From an uncultured Altererythrobacter sp. (lineage in GTDB: Bacteria > Pseudomonadota > Alphaproteobacteria > Sphingomonadales > Sphingomonadaceae), in assembly GCA_946886175.1 (NCBI GenBank), contig CAMPIA010000002.1:1-32508 (forward strand): a stretch of DNA of 32,508 bases, given 5' to 3'. Positions 1-8,324 of this stretch are shown piece by piece. A program made the translations under genes and the position numbers. A model generated the notes under the pieces. It saw only the letters and a list, made by a program, of their open reading frames with translations, ran no database searches and had not been told where the DNA came from. How positions within the stretch are numbered: position 1 is the stretch's first letter; the number at the start of each line of letters is the position of its first letter.

Positions 1-266
1 CCGTTTTCGCAGCCTGCGACGCGATGGCGCTGGGCGCGCTCGAAGAACTCGCGCGGCGCGATGTCGCGGTGCCCGGCGAAATCGGCCTGGTCGGATTCGA
101 CGATCTGCCCGCGGCGCGCTTCAGCCAGCCCCCGTTGACCACGATCGCCCCCGATCCCGCCGCGGCCGGCTTGCTGCTGGTCGACGCGGTGTTGGGCAGC
201 GGCGAGGAGGAGGAGGGGCGCCGGGTCCCGGTTTCGCTGACCGTACGGGGCAGCACGGCGCGGTAA
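1..266 (+). CDS. LacI-family transcriptional regulator, C-terminal fragment
   Basis: This is the 3' end of a gene that begins before the window; the reading frame starts at base 3 and stops with TAA at 264-266. The visible 87 residues begin VFAACDAMALGAL and contain GLVGFDDLPAARFSQPPLTTI, the usual end of the periplasmic-binding-protein-like effector domain of LacI/GalR regulators. The DNA-binding helix-turn-helix lies outside the window, so the operator and effector cannot be inferred. The next genes on the opposite strand are a PEPC-like gene and glucokinase, so a sugar-responsive regulator is plausible, but that is inference from position only. The gene converges on the PEPC-like gene, with a palindromic repeat cluster between them. 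Confidence 0.85.
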   Translation, partial: VFAACDAMALGALEELARRDVAVPGEIGLVGFDDLPAARFSQPPLTTIAPDPAAAGLLLVDAVLGSGEEEEGRRVPVSLTVRGSTAR

Positions 267-267
267 T

Positions 268-407
268 CCTCCCCGGTACGGGGAGGTGGCAGCCGATGCG
301 CCAGCATCGGATGACGGAGGGGAACAGGCCACCGGCGTAACGCTTGCGGCCGGTGCCCCTCTACCCCGGCGCTGCGCGCCGCGGTCCCCCTCCCCGTTCC
401 GGGGAGG
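268..407. repeat. Cluster of four palindromes (REP-like intergenic element)
   Basis: Between two convergent stop codons there are four hairpins: 268-286 (stem CCTCCCC/GGGGAGG, loop GGTAC), 293-310 (CCGATGC/GCATCGG, loop GCCA), 330-355 (CACCGGC/GCCGGTG, 12-nt loop) and 389-407 (CCTCCCC/GGGGAGG, loop GTTCC). The two outer hairpins have identical stems, so the element is bounded by two copies of one module. It probably also acts as a bidirectional transcription end. It resembles the mobile intergenic palindromes common in sphingomonad genomes; that comparison is from memory. Confidence 0.75.
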
Positions 408-416
408 ACCTTCGGA

Positions 417-3203
417 TTATCCGTGCGCGCCGAATTCGTTGGCGATGGCGGTCGAGATGCGCAGGTTCAGCGCGTGCGCACGTTCGATCGGCGCGATGAA
501 TTCGTTTTCGATCGAGGCGTAGCCCTGCGTCCCGTGGTCGGGATAGTCCGAGGGTTCGTCGAGCACGTAGTCGGACGGCGCGGGGAAGCGCGTGGGGAAG
601 GCCCGGCGCAACTGGTCGAGCGCATCGTCGATCCGCAGCGTCAGGACCATCTCGATCACGTCGCTCCGGCTGATGTCGTTCGCGCGGCTGAACGCGGGGA
701 TCGAGACCACGCGCAGGAACATGTCCTGTAGCAGCGCAAGGCGCAGCGCCTGGAGCACACCGATCCGGCGGCGGACGTCTTCGCGGCCTTCGATCGGCGC
801 GCGCGCCTCGCCAGGTAGCGAATCGAGCAGGCGGTGGAGCTTCAGCGCGTCGATCCGCAGAAGCGAGGCAAGGCGGCGGAACACGCCTGCGCGATCGTCC
901 CTCACCAGATATTCGGCCAGCGCCGCGCAGCTCTGCGCCAGATGGCCCTCGGTCCCGCGATAGGTGCGGCTCGCCCAGTAGGCCGAGTTATAGAGCTCGC
1001 CGTAGGCCGCGACGGTCTTGATGCTTGCGAGCGCGTTCGAGGCGCGCACGAACCGCACGATCTGCCGTCCGCGCGCGCTTTCGGAAAGCAACTGGGCGAT
1101 CTCCTCGCGATTGCCCTCCGCCGCGCTGCCGAGCCCGGCGATCACGTTCACCGGATAGCCGAGCTGCTGAAGCACCGCGTTGTGCGGGATCGCGCGAATC
1201 TGCCGCAAGCTCATCTCGCGGTCGGAGGAGAGATCGGACTGGCGGCGCGACACGCGGCTGCCGGTCTGGTTGAGCAGGCCGAGGCCGAACGCGGTCACCG
1301 CGCGGGCGTAAGTGCGGCTTTCGAGATGCTCGTGCTGATGGTCGCGGATCGCGCGGTAGAAATCGAGGCTCAGGTCGGTCCGGCGATAGAACGGGTCGGC
1401 CGGAACGCGGGGGTCGGTTTCGGACGGGCGCAGCTCGGCGATCCGGGTCAGCGTCGCCAGCGCAAGTTCGGGATTAGCGAAGTAGAGATAGCCGTCCCCT
1501 CCCTGGAAGCTGACTTCCGGCTCGAGCCGGATGCCCGCGCGCGCGAAGCGCCGCCGCGCCCACGGGCTGAGCGGCCATTCGAGCCGGTCGGCAAACCCGC
1601 CGGGGTGCGCGCCGCGGCCCATGCCCTCGCCGTGGGTGTTGAAGATCAGCGCGGCCACGTCGCTCAACCCGTTCGCCGCCATCGCCTCGGCCAGCCGGCC
1701 CTGGAGCCGCTCGATCGCTAGGCTCGCGGGGATTTGGCCGACGAAGCGCCCGGCGTCGGAAAAGCCGGTCTGAATGCACACGCGGCCGCGCGCGCGGGCG
1801 TAATCGCGGTAGATATCCTCGGCCAGCAGCGCGTCGAGGAAGCGGCCGCCGTGTTCGAGCGCGGTCTCGGTTTCGAACAGCGGCGAGACGTCGACTTTGT
1901 CCTCGATCCCGAACAGCCGCGCGAAATAGAGCGCGGCGAGCATGGTGGCGGGCTGTTCGCATTCGGCGATCAGCATGCGGATCGGCGCGTCGGCGTCGAC
2001 GTGGCGCAGGATCTGCGCCATCGCGAGGAACTGGCGGATCGCGGTCGAGCTCTCGATCGCGAGCGCCGCGAAATTGCTCCGCAGCGGCGTGGCCTCGGCG
2101 ATGAGCTGACGCAGCGTGACCAGCGCGCCCTGGCTCGCGAGATCGAGCGCCGGCCCGGCTTCGTCGAGCCGGCGGCGGATCGCATTATGGAGCTGCTTGG
2201 CGTTCACCCGGAAATGGATGCCGCCCATGCCGAGCCCGTCGGCGCGCATCGCGGCGGCGAGCGTCTTGAGCGCGATCGCGCGGTCGGCCTCGGCCTCGCG
2301 CGCCTCGCATTCGAGCTGTTCGATCAGCGGCGCGAGCGACAGCAGCTTGGCCGGATCGTCGGCGGTCAGACGATTCGCCGCGGCCGAGAGCGCCTCAGCC
2401 TCGTCGAGCGGTTCGGCGAAGGCGGCCGCACACCCGGCAGTGTGCGCTTGCGCCGCGCGCATGGTCTCGACCAGCGGGTGCCCCGCGTCGATCGCCGCCA
2501 GCGCCTCGGCATAGCGCGCAAGCCGCTCGGCCTTCTCGGCCAGGCGGAACCCGATGGAGGTGTGCCAGCCGATGTCGGTCCGCCCGTCCATGTCGTAGCC
2601 GACCCAGGTGGCGAAGCGGAACGGCAGCGGCGCGAAGGCGTGCCATTCGCCGGGCCAGCGCTCGCGCGCCATGCGCAGCAGGTGCGCGACGATCCGGTCG
2701 CGCGCGTTCTGCCCGCGCGCCATCGCCGCCATCGCCCGCTCGTGCTCGTAGGCGAGCGTAATTTGGGGGCGTTCGGCCGGTGCGGCGCAGGCGGACGTGC
2801 CGATCTCACCCTCGCTCGCAGCAGCCGTAGCGACGGCTTCGGATTGCGCGGGTGCGAGCAGGAAGGTGGGGTGCGCGGTGAACACCGCGTGGAGCTGCGG
2901 ATGCTCCCACGCTGCGCGGAAGTCTTCGAAAGTCTCGGCGCCAAGGCTCGCGGCGAGCGCCTCGTCGTTCGCCGCGGGAGCAACCGGCGCGACCAGCCGC
3001 CGCAGCCGGCCGGCGCGGGTCATCAGCGCTTCGCATTCGAGCTCGGCGATCATGCCCTCGATCGCGGCGAGGTCGATCGCGCCGCCCTCCAGCGCGCGCG
3101 ACAGGTCGAGCGAGAGCTGGAACACCGGGTTGAACAGCGGCGTTTCCTGCGTCTGCCGGTGCAGCACGCCGAGCCGTTCGGTCAGTTCCGCGACGGTCTT
3201 CAT
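417..3203 (-). CDS. Divergent phosphoenolpyruvate carboxylase-like protein
   Basis: This 928-residue protein has the order of landmarks of phosphoenolpyruvate carboxylase (PEPC, PEP + bicarbonate to oxaloacetate): TAHPTF (109-114, family TAHPTE), VGYDMDGRTD (201-210, family GGDRDGNP), PLFET, GFSDAGR (480-486, family GYSDSAKDAG), HGEGMGRG (524-531, family HGRGGxxGRGG), SRVSRRQ followed by IRAIP, and a C-terminal Gly. Length is close to the usual 880-950. Several catalytic or PEP-binding positions differ: Arg of GGDRDG is Met205, the first Arg of HGRGG is Glu526, and Lys of SDSAKD appears as Arg486. Homology to PEPC is clear, but activity as a standard PEPC is doubtful. The start ATG overlaps the glucokinase stop (ATGA, 3200-3203), so the two are translationally coupled and it may serve in the same glucose pathway. 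Confidence 0.8.
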   Translation of the reverse strand: MKTVAELTERLGVLHRQTQETPLFNPVFQLSLDLSRALEGGAIDLAAIEGMIAELECEALMTRAGRLRRLVAPVAPAANDEALAASLGAETFEDFRAAWEHPQLHAVFTAHPTFLLAPAQSEAVATAAASEGEIGTSACAAPAERPQITLAYEHERAMAAMARGQNARDRIVAHLLRMARERWPGEWHAFAPLPFRFATWVGYDMDGRTDIGWHTSIGFRLAEKAERLARYAEALAAIDAGHPLVETMRAAQAHTAGCAAAFAEPLDEAEALSAAANRLTADDPAKLLSLAPLIEQLECEAREAEADRAIALKTLAAAMRADGLGMGGIHFRVNAKQLHNAIRRRLDEAGPALDLASQGALVTLRQLIAEATPLRSNFAALAIESSTAIRQFLAMAQILRHVDADAPIRMLIAECEQPATMLAALYFARLFGIEDKVDVSPLFETETALEHGGRFLDALLAEDIYRDYARARGRVCIQTGFSDAGRFVGQIPASLAIERLQGRLAEAMAANGLSDVAALIFNTHGEGMGRGAHPGGFADRLEWPLSPWARRRFARAGIRLEPEVSFQGGDGYLYFANPELALATLTRIAELRPSETDPRVPADPFYRRTDLSLDFYRAIRDHQHEHLESRTYARAVTAFGLGLLNQTGSRVSRRQSDLSSDREMSLRQIRAIPHNAVLQQLGYPVNVIAGLGSAAEGNREEIAQLLSESARGRQIVRFVRASNALASIKTVAAYGELYNSAYWASRTYRGTEGHLAQSCAALAEYLVRDDRAGVFRRLASLLRIDALKLHRLLDSLPGEARAPIEGREDVRRRIGVLQALRLALLQDMFLRVVSIPAFSRANDISRSDVIEMVLTLRIDDALDQLRRAFPTRFPAPSDYVLDEPSDYPDHGTQGYASIENEFIAPIERAHALNLRISTAIANEFGAHG

Positions 3204-4177
3204 GCCGCGCCGCCGTGCTGCGAGGCGAACGCCGCCGCGGCGCCGTAGAGGCCCGGCTGCGGGTGCACGATCAACTTGACCGGAATGCCCGCCATCATCG
3301 TCTCGAACCGGCCCTTGGCGCGAAAGCGCTCGGCGAAGCCCGAGGCGAGCAGCGTCTTGCGGATGCGGTAGCCGAGCCCGCCCGCGATCACCACGCCCTT
3401 GGCCCCGTGCGCCAGCGCCATGTCGCCGGCCACGCTGCCGAGCGAGAGGCAGAACCGGTCGACCGCGGCGGCGGCGAGGCTGTCTTCGCCGCTCATCCCC
3501 TTGGTCCAGATCTCGACGTCGTCGGCGTCGGGCACCGGGCGCTTCTCCATCGCCGCGAGCGTCTGGTAGATGTCGACGATCGCCGGGCCGGCGACCACGC
3601 GTTCGACCGACACCCGGTTGTGCCGCTTGCGCAGGCGCGCAAGAATCGCATCCTCGATCAGGTCGAGCGGGGCGAAGTCCACATGGCCGCCCTCGGTAGC
3701 CGAGACGCGGTAGGTGCCGTCCGCCTCCCGGTAGAGGTGTGCTACGCCGAGCCCGGTGCCGGGGCCGAGCACGCTTAGCCGCCCGGTCGGCGGCAGCGGC
3801 CCCTCCGGGCCGGTCAGGTGGACAAACTGTTCCTCGGGAGCGCGCGCCACCGCGTGCGCCACGGCCTCGAAATCGTTGACGATGGTGAAGCGTTCGACCC
3901 CGAGCTTTTCCTTCACCAGCGCCGGGCGGATCAGCCACGGGTTGTTGGTGAAGCGGATGATCTCGCCCCCGACCGGCCCCGCGATCGCCATGCTGACCGC
4001 GTCGGGCAGGCTGCCGCCCCGGCGGGCCCGAAAATCCTCCCACGCGGTCTGAAAGCTGGCGTGGTCTTCGGTGTGAAGCGTCTCCGGATCGCTCAGCGCG
4101 ATATTGCCGTCGTCCGCCACGGTCGCGATCGCGAACCGCGCGTGCGTACCGCCGATATCCACCGCCACCAGTTCCAT
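3200..4177 (-). CDS. glk: Glucokinase
   Basis: Cytosolic enzyme that phosphorylates glucose with ATP to glucose 6-phosphate, the entry to the Entner-Doudoroff pathway used by this group. The 325-residue product starts MELVAVDIGGTHARFA, the phosphate-binding DIGGTxxR motif of bacterial glucokinase, followed by IVNDFEAVAHAV, LGPGTGLGVAHL, a conserved EGGHVDFAP segment and the C-terminal GLYGAAAAF. An upstream in-frame ATG at 4219 exists, but 4177 is preferred because GGGAGAG stands 5 bases upstream and the family begins here. It is the first gene of a two-gene unit with the PEPC-like gene (4-base overlap). The promoter must lie in 4178-4337; I see no convincing -35/-10 pair there. Confidence 0.93.
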   Translation of the reverse strand: MELVAVDIGGTHARFAIATVADDGNIALSDPETLHTEDHASFQTAWEDFRARRGGSLPDAVSMAIAGPVGGEIIRFTNNPWLIRPALVKEKLGVERFTIVNDFEAVAHAVARAPEEQFVHLTGPEGPLPPTGRLSVLGPGTGLGVAHLYREADGTYRVSATEGGHVDFAPLDLIEDAILARLRKRHNRVSVERVVAGPAIVDIYQTLAAMEKRPVPDADDVEIWTKGMSGEDSLAAAAVDRFCLSLGSVAGDMALAHGAKGVVIAGGLGYRIRKTLLASGFAERFRAKGRFETMMAGIPVKLIVHPQPGLYGAAAAFASQHGGAA

Positions 4178-4279
4178 CGATCTCTCCCGCAAGTCTCTCG
4201 CCGTGGTGCTAGCAGGCACCCGCCGCGATGCCCACGCGCCGCATACATATTCACTGCCGGGTGCGGGCGCCCCTCGTGG

Positions 4280-4299
4280 ATTCCCGCGCGCACGGGAAT
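4280..4299. repeat. Short intergenic palindrome
   Basis: A hairpin with stem ATTCCCG/CGGGAAT and loop CGCGCA stands between the end of the transglutaminase-like gene and glk. It matches the form of the GGATTCCCGC...GCGGGAATGAC palindromes that recur between genes in many proteobacteria (from memory). It could help end transcription from the transglutaminase-like gene. Confidence 0.6.
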
Positions 4300-4337
4300 G
4301 ACAAAGCGACGGACGCGATCGGGGGAAAGAAACGCCC

Positions 4338-5135
4338 CTAGGTCCGCGTTACCGTCACGCTTTTCTCGATGAATTCGGTCGGGCCGAAGCTGGTCATGAA
4401 GCTGACGTCGGCCGCGTCGCGGCCCACGCCGATCTTCACGATTTCCTCCGGCCGGGCCATCCCGGTCGCGTCGACCAGGAACCACGCACCGCCGCCCGGC
4501 GTGGTCGGATCGGTCAGGAACACTTCGGCGACCGCGTGGAAATCGGGCGGCGTCACGTCGGGCGCGAAGCAGCTCACGAAGCGCGCCGGGATACCCGAAG
4601 CGCGCGCGAGCATGACCACCACGTGCGCATAGTCGCGGCAGATCCCGCGCCGTTCGATGAAGCTGTCGAGCCCGGTGGTGGTGGCGTTGCTGCTGCCCGG
4701 CTCGTAGGTGAAATTGCCCACGATCCAGTCATGGATCGCGGCGATCCGCGGACCGCCCTCGGTGCCGCCGAATTCGGCCTCGACGAACGAATGGAAGCGG
4801 TCCGCCGGGCAATAGCGCGAATCGAACAGGTACTGCACCGCCTCGCCCGGCAAGTCGTGCTGCGGCAGATGCTCGAGCTGGCCGATCTCGGCCGGCAATC
4901 GCCCGACCGCGACCAGGGCCTTGTAGCTGACGTCGTAGCGGCCCTCGGCGCGGATCCACATGCGCTCGCCGATATCGTCCTGGGCATGGATGCGCGCGAA
5001 ATGCTCGCCCTTGGTCACCCAGGTGTCGGTTTCGAGCAGCTTCTGCTCCGGAATCATCGCCGCCTCGAACTGCAGCAACACGTCGGACACCTTCTCCATG
5101 CGGAAGGCGAAGGCGAGATCTATGGAAATGGGCAT
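4338..5135 (-). CDS. Transglutaminase-like cysteine protease-fold protein
   Basis: The 265-residue product carries an N-terminal beta-rich domain (about 1-110) and a transglutaminase-like core. The catalytic triad can be read: Cys166 in RRGICRDYAH, His200 in PDFHAVAEVF and Asp222 in WFLVDATGMA. There is no signal peptide or membrane segment, so it should be cytosolic. Proteins of this family are often annotated simply as transglutaminase family protein; whether it is a protease, amidase or crosslinker is not known from sequence. It lies 36 bases after the yjbQ-family stop on the same strand, so the two are probably cotranscribed. No strong ribosome binding site precedes the ATG at 5135. Confidence 0.85.
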   Translation of the reverse strand: MPISIDLAFAFRMEKVSDVLLQFEAAMIPEQKLLETDTWVTKGEHFARIHAQDDIGERMWIRAEGRYDVSYKALVAVGRLPAEIGQLEHLPQHDLPGEAVQYLFDSRYCPADRFHSFVEAEFGGTEGGPRIAAIHDWIVGNFTYEPGSSNATTTGLDSFIERRGICRDYAHVVVMLARASGIPARFVSCFAPDVTPPDFHAVAEVFLTDPTTPGGGAWFLVDATGMARPEEIVKIGVGRDAADVSFMTSFGPTEFIEKSVTVTRT

Positions 5136-5171
5136 GGTGGGAATACGCAGGAAGAGGGGGGATGTTTCGGC

Positions 5172-5588
5172 CTAATCTCCCGCGATGTGCAGCGCGACCT
5201 CGCGGCGGTGCGGGCGAGCGCGGTGTTCGACGAGGAACAGGCCCTGCCAGGTGCCGAGCGCCAGCCGGCCGTGGATCACCGGAATCGACTGGCTCGCGCC
5301 GGTCAGCGCGGCCTTCAGGTGCGCGGGCATGTCGTCGGGCCCTTCGTCGTCATGCTCGTAGTGGGCGCCCTGCGGCGCAAGCCGGTCGAGCCAGCGCAAC
5401 AGATCGCCGCGCACCGCGTGTGCCGCGTTCTCGGTGATCAGCAGCGAGGCCGAAGTGTGGCGGCAGAACGCGGTCAGCAGCCCGGCCTCGATTGCGGTCG
5501 AGGCCAGCCACGCGGCGACCTCGCGCGTGATCTCGCTCAGGCCGGGGCCCCGGGTGTCGAAGGCGAGCGTGGTGGCGTGGTGCGGCAT
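5172..5588 (-). CDS. YjbQ/UPF0047-family protein
   Basis: The 138-residue product matches the small YjbQ (UPF0047) family in length and motifs: CRHTSASLLITENA in the middle and HGRLALGTWQGLFLVEH near the end, with the conserved histidines. E. coli YjbQ has a weak thiamine phosphate synthase activity, but the main role of the family is uncertain. An ATG three codons upstream (5597) is also possible; neither has a clear Shine-Dalgarno sequence. The start faces the AlkB-like gene with only 18 bases between them, so its promoter must lie inside the 5' part of that gene. It is followed by the transglutaminase-like gene in the same direction. Confidence 0.85.
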   Translation of the reverse strand: MPHHATTLAFDTRGPGLSEITREVAAWLASTAIEAGLLTAFCRHTSASLLITENAAHAVRGDLLRWLDRLAPQGAHYEHDDEGPDDMPAHLKAALTGASQSIPVIHGRLALGTWQGLFLVEHRARPHRREVALHIAGD

Positions 5589-5606
5589 CGCGCCCATATA
5601 GGCGCC

Positions 5607-6173
5607 GTGGCCCGCCAGATCGACCTCTTCGCCCCCGAAACGCCGGCGCCGGGGATGCTGCTCGTCGAAGACGCGATCGACGCGGAGATCGAGCGCGCGA
5701 TCGCGGCGCATATCGACGCCGCCCCGCTCGAACCGTTCCGCTTCGGGCAATGGCGCGGCAAGCGGCTGACCGCGAACTACGGCTCGGCCTACGACTACCA
5801 GCGCGGCCGCACGACCGACGCCCCGCCGCTGCCGGATTGGATCGAGACGCTGCGCGCCGTGCTCGCACCGCAAACCGGGCGCGACCCGGCGGCGTTCGTC
5901 CAGGCGCTGCTGACCCGCTACGATCCCGGAGCGGGCATCGGCTGGCACCGCGACCGGCCGCAATACGGCGAGGTGCTGGGGCTCTCGCTCTCGGCGCCCG
6001 CTGTGCTCCGCCTGCGCCGCCGCGCGGGACAAGGCTTCGAACGCCGCAGCGTCGAGCTGCCCCCGCGCTCGCTCTACCTGTTGAGCGGCGAGGCGCGCGA
6101 AGGTTGGGAGCATTCGATCGCCCCCATGGCCGTCACGCGCCGCTCGGTGACGCTGCGAACGCTGCGCCCCTAG
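5607..6173 (+). CDS. AlkB-like 2-oxoglutarate/Fe(II) dioxygenase
   Basis: This 188-residue protein has the AlkB fold signatures: iron ligands His114 and Asp116 in GIGWHRDRPQYG, His169 in GWEHSIAP, and the 2-oxoglutarate-binding arginines Arg178/Arg179 in VTRRSVTLR. A nucleotide-recognition-lid-like part precedes it (RLTANYGSAYDY). The family repairs alkylated DNA or RNA bases by oxidative demethylation, but members of this compact bacterial type have varied substrates. I prefer GTG at 5607 because it yields the ARQIDLF N-terminus typical of the family; ATG at 5655 would remove 16 residues. The TAG stop overlaps the stop of the convergent siderophore receptor by four bases (6170-6173), so no separate terminator exists between them. 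Confidence 0.85.
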   Translation: MARQIDLFAPETPAPGMLLVEDAIDAEIERAIAAHIDAAPLEPFRFGQWRGKRLTANYGSAYDYQRGRTTDAPPLPDWIETLRAVLAPQTGRDPAAFVQALLTRYDPGAGIGWHRDRPQYGEVLGLSLSAPAVLRLRRRAGQGFERRSVELPPRSLYLLSGEAREGWEHSIAPMAVTRRSVTLRTLRP

Positions 6174-8323
6174 AAATCGACCGAAACCGAAGCTTTCACC
6201 GTGCGCGGGCGGCCCTGGAGCAAACGCGCGCCCGAGCTGGCGAACGCGGTGTAGGCCGATGCCCAGTATTCCGCGTCGGCTACGTTATCGACCGTGAGGC
6301 GCAGGGTGACGGGCGTCGCCGCAGCGGCGAAGACATACCGCGCACCGAGATCGAACCGCGTCCAGTCGCCGATTTCCAGGGTGTTGGTGTTGTTTGCGAA
6401 TTGCTCTCCGGTATGGACCGCACGGCCGGTGAGCGTCAGGCCGGGAACGAACGGCAGGTCCCATTCCACATTGGCGTTGACCGTATAGTCGGGCACGCCC
6501 AGCGCGGTGTTGCCCTCGTTCACGCCCCCCGGCGTGTCCGCGAGTTCGGCATCGATGACCGTGCCGCCTGCGATCAGGCGCAGCCCCTGGGCGAGTTCGC
6601 CCGCGAGGAAGAGCTCGATGCCCCGGTTCCGCTGGCGGCCAAAGTCGCTGTACAGCAGCGCGCCGGCGTTGTCCGGATCGGGCCCGAGGAAGAAGCTCGG
6701 CTGCTCGATTTCGAAGGCCGAGAGGCTGAGGCTGGCGATACCCACGTCGATCTTGGCGCCGATTTCGTACTGGACCGACTTCGACGGCGGCAGCACGGCG
6801 CCGGCGTTGGTCACGGGCAGGACCGGGCCGCCCGGATTGTCCGGGTCGATGCCTGAATTGGGGGCGACCGGCCCCTGACTCAGCGCCTCGATGCGGTTGG
6901 CGAAGACCGACGTGAAGGAGGTGGGTTTGAATACGATCCCTGCAACCGGCGTCACCGCGCTTTCGGTGTACGGATCGGCCAGCCCGGCCTTGAGTTCCTG
7001 CAATCGCAGGCCGCCGGTGAGGAGCAGACGATCGTCCCACAGCCCGATGGTGTCCGACGCGAAGACGCTGAACTGCCGCGAACGATTCGACACCGGCGGA
7101 TTGTCGAGATCGCCGGAAGCGAAGGTCGATCGGGTCGGGATGTCGACGATCGCAGGATCGTAGAGATTGGTTGCGAACCCCTCGCGGAAATCGAACGCAG
7201 TGCGGAATTCCTGCCAGTTCACGTTGGCGCCGAAGTTGAATTCGTGGGTGATCGCCGAGCCAAGGTTGATCCGCATCCCCGCCTCGATCGCTTCGTTGTT
7301 GATGCGGGCGGGAATGATGTTGGCCGTGCCGCTCGCCGCGCCGGTTTGCGCGTCGAGCACGGTGATCCCGTTGTAGATGCCTTCCTCGTTGCCATCGAGC
7401 GCGCCGCCGGTGACGTAGAACGTGGCGTTGTCGGCCACGTCGTATTCGAAGCGTGCCAGGGCGAAGACATCGCGCAACTCGGTGCGGGCGAAGGGCTGGC
7501 CGTAGTTGAGGTCGCTGTCGGGAGGCGTGGGTATGGCGTCGCCGCCGATCACGACCTGCGGCCGCAGCCGCCCGACCTCGATGCGCTGGAACGCGGCGTC
7601 GAGGAAGAACCGCGCGTTGTCGCCCTGCCAGTCGAACGCACCGCCCGCGGCCAGCGTCTCGCGAAACTCGTCGTCGATCGCCACGTCGCCGCTGCGGTAG
7701 GCGGCGTTGACGCGGAGGCCCATGCTTTCGTTGCCGCCGAACCGGCGCGAGATGTCGGCGCTGCCGCCAAGGTGCGCGCTCGAGATATAGTTCGCGGTCA
7801 CGCGGGTCAGCGGATCGCGCGTCGCGCGCTTGAGCTGCAGGTTCACGCTGCCGCCGGCTCCGGTGCCGCCAGGGGCCGCGCCGTTGAGGAACGCGCTCGA
7901 GCCGTTCAGCACTTGCACGCCGGAATAGAGCTCGGGCGCGACGAGCTGGCGCGGGGTGATGCCGTAGAGGCCGTTCATGCCGATATCGTCGCCGAAGAGC
8001 TGGAACCCGCGGATCACGAACTGTTCGGCGGCATTGCCGAACGCGTAGGTCGTGCGCACCGAGGGATCGTTCTCGAGCACTTCGCCCAGGGTCAGCGGCT
8101 GCTGGTTCGCGATCAGGCTGTCGTCGAACGTGCGCACTACGAAGGGGACGTCGATCGAATCCTTGTTGCCGAGCGCGCCGAGATCGCCGCCGTTGACCAC
8201 CTCGGTCGCGTTCTCGCGCTGGGCGGTGACGACGATCTCCTCGCTCGTCTCCTGCGCCATGGCGGGCGCGGCTGCGGCGGCGAGCGCGAGGGTTGAAGCC
8301 GCGAAGGCGAAACGAAGCGTCAT
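6170..8323 (-). CDS. TonB-dependent siderophore receptor
   Basis: Outer-membrane receptor importing a ferric-siderophore with energy from TonB-ExbBD. The 717-residue product has a signal peptide (about 1-23, ending APAMAQ), a TonB-box-like EEIVVTAQ, a plug domain (LGEVLENDPSVRT, then VIRGFQLFGDDIGMNGLYG) and a beta-barrel ending in SVSVDF with the terminal Phe of outer-membrane barrels. The plug resembles the FhuA/FhuE-like hydroxamate group, but the ligand cannot be told from sequence. It is the last gene of an iron operon: its ATG comes one base after the stop of the small membrane protein, so it is translationally coupled, with AGAAAGA inside the preceding gene as likely ribosome binding site. 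A Fur box stands before the first gene. Confidence 0.92.
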   Translation of the reverse strand: MTLRFAFAASTLALAAAAAPAMAQETSEEIVVTAQRENATEVVNGGDLGALGNKDSIDVPFVVRTFDDSLIANQQPLTLGEVLENDPSVRTTYAFGNAAEQFVIRGFQLFGDDIGMNGLYGITPRQLVAPELYSGVQVLNGSSAFLNGAAPGGTGAGGSVNLQLKRATRDPLTRVTANYISSAHLGGSADISRRFGGNESMGLRVNAAYRSGDVAIDDEFRETLAAGGAFDWQGDNARFFLDAAFQRIEVGRLRPQVVIGGDAIPTPPDSDLNYGQPFARTELRDVFALARFEYDVADNATFYVTGGALDGNEEGIYNGITVLDAQTGAASGTANIIPARINNEAIEAGMRINLGSAITHEFNFGANVNWQEFRTAFDFREGFATNLYDPAIVDIPTRSTFASGDLDNPPVSNRSRQFSVFASDTIGLWDDRLLLTGGLRLQELKAGLADPYTESAVTPVAGIVFKPTSFTSVFANRIEALSQGPVAPNSGIDPDNPGGPVLPVTNAGAVLPPSKSVQYEIGAKIDVGIASLSLSAFEIEQPSFFLGPDPDNAGALLYSDFGRQRNRGIELFLAGELAQGLRLIAGGTVIDAELADTPGGVNEGNTALGVPDYTVNANVEWDLPFVPGLTLTGRAVHTGEQFANNTNTLEIGDWTRFDLGARYVFAAAATPVTLRLTVDNVADAEYWASAYTAFASSGARLLQGRPRTVKASVSVDF

Positions 8324-8324
8324 G

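Noticed and set aside
3204..4043. Open extension of the PEPC-like frame far upstream over glucokinase
   Set aside because: The extended part reads as Arg/Gly/Pro-rich sequence antagonistic to the clear glucokinase frame; ATG 3203 with the ATGA overlap explains the start.
5136..5171. Separate promoter for the transglutaminase-like gene
   Set aside because: The 36-base gap has no -35/-10 pair; cotranscription with the yjbQ-family gene is simpler.
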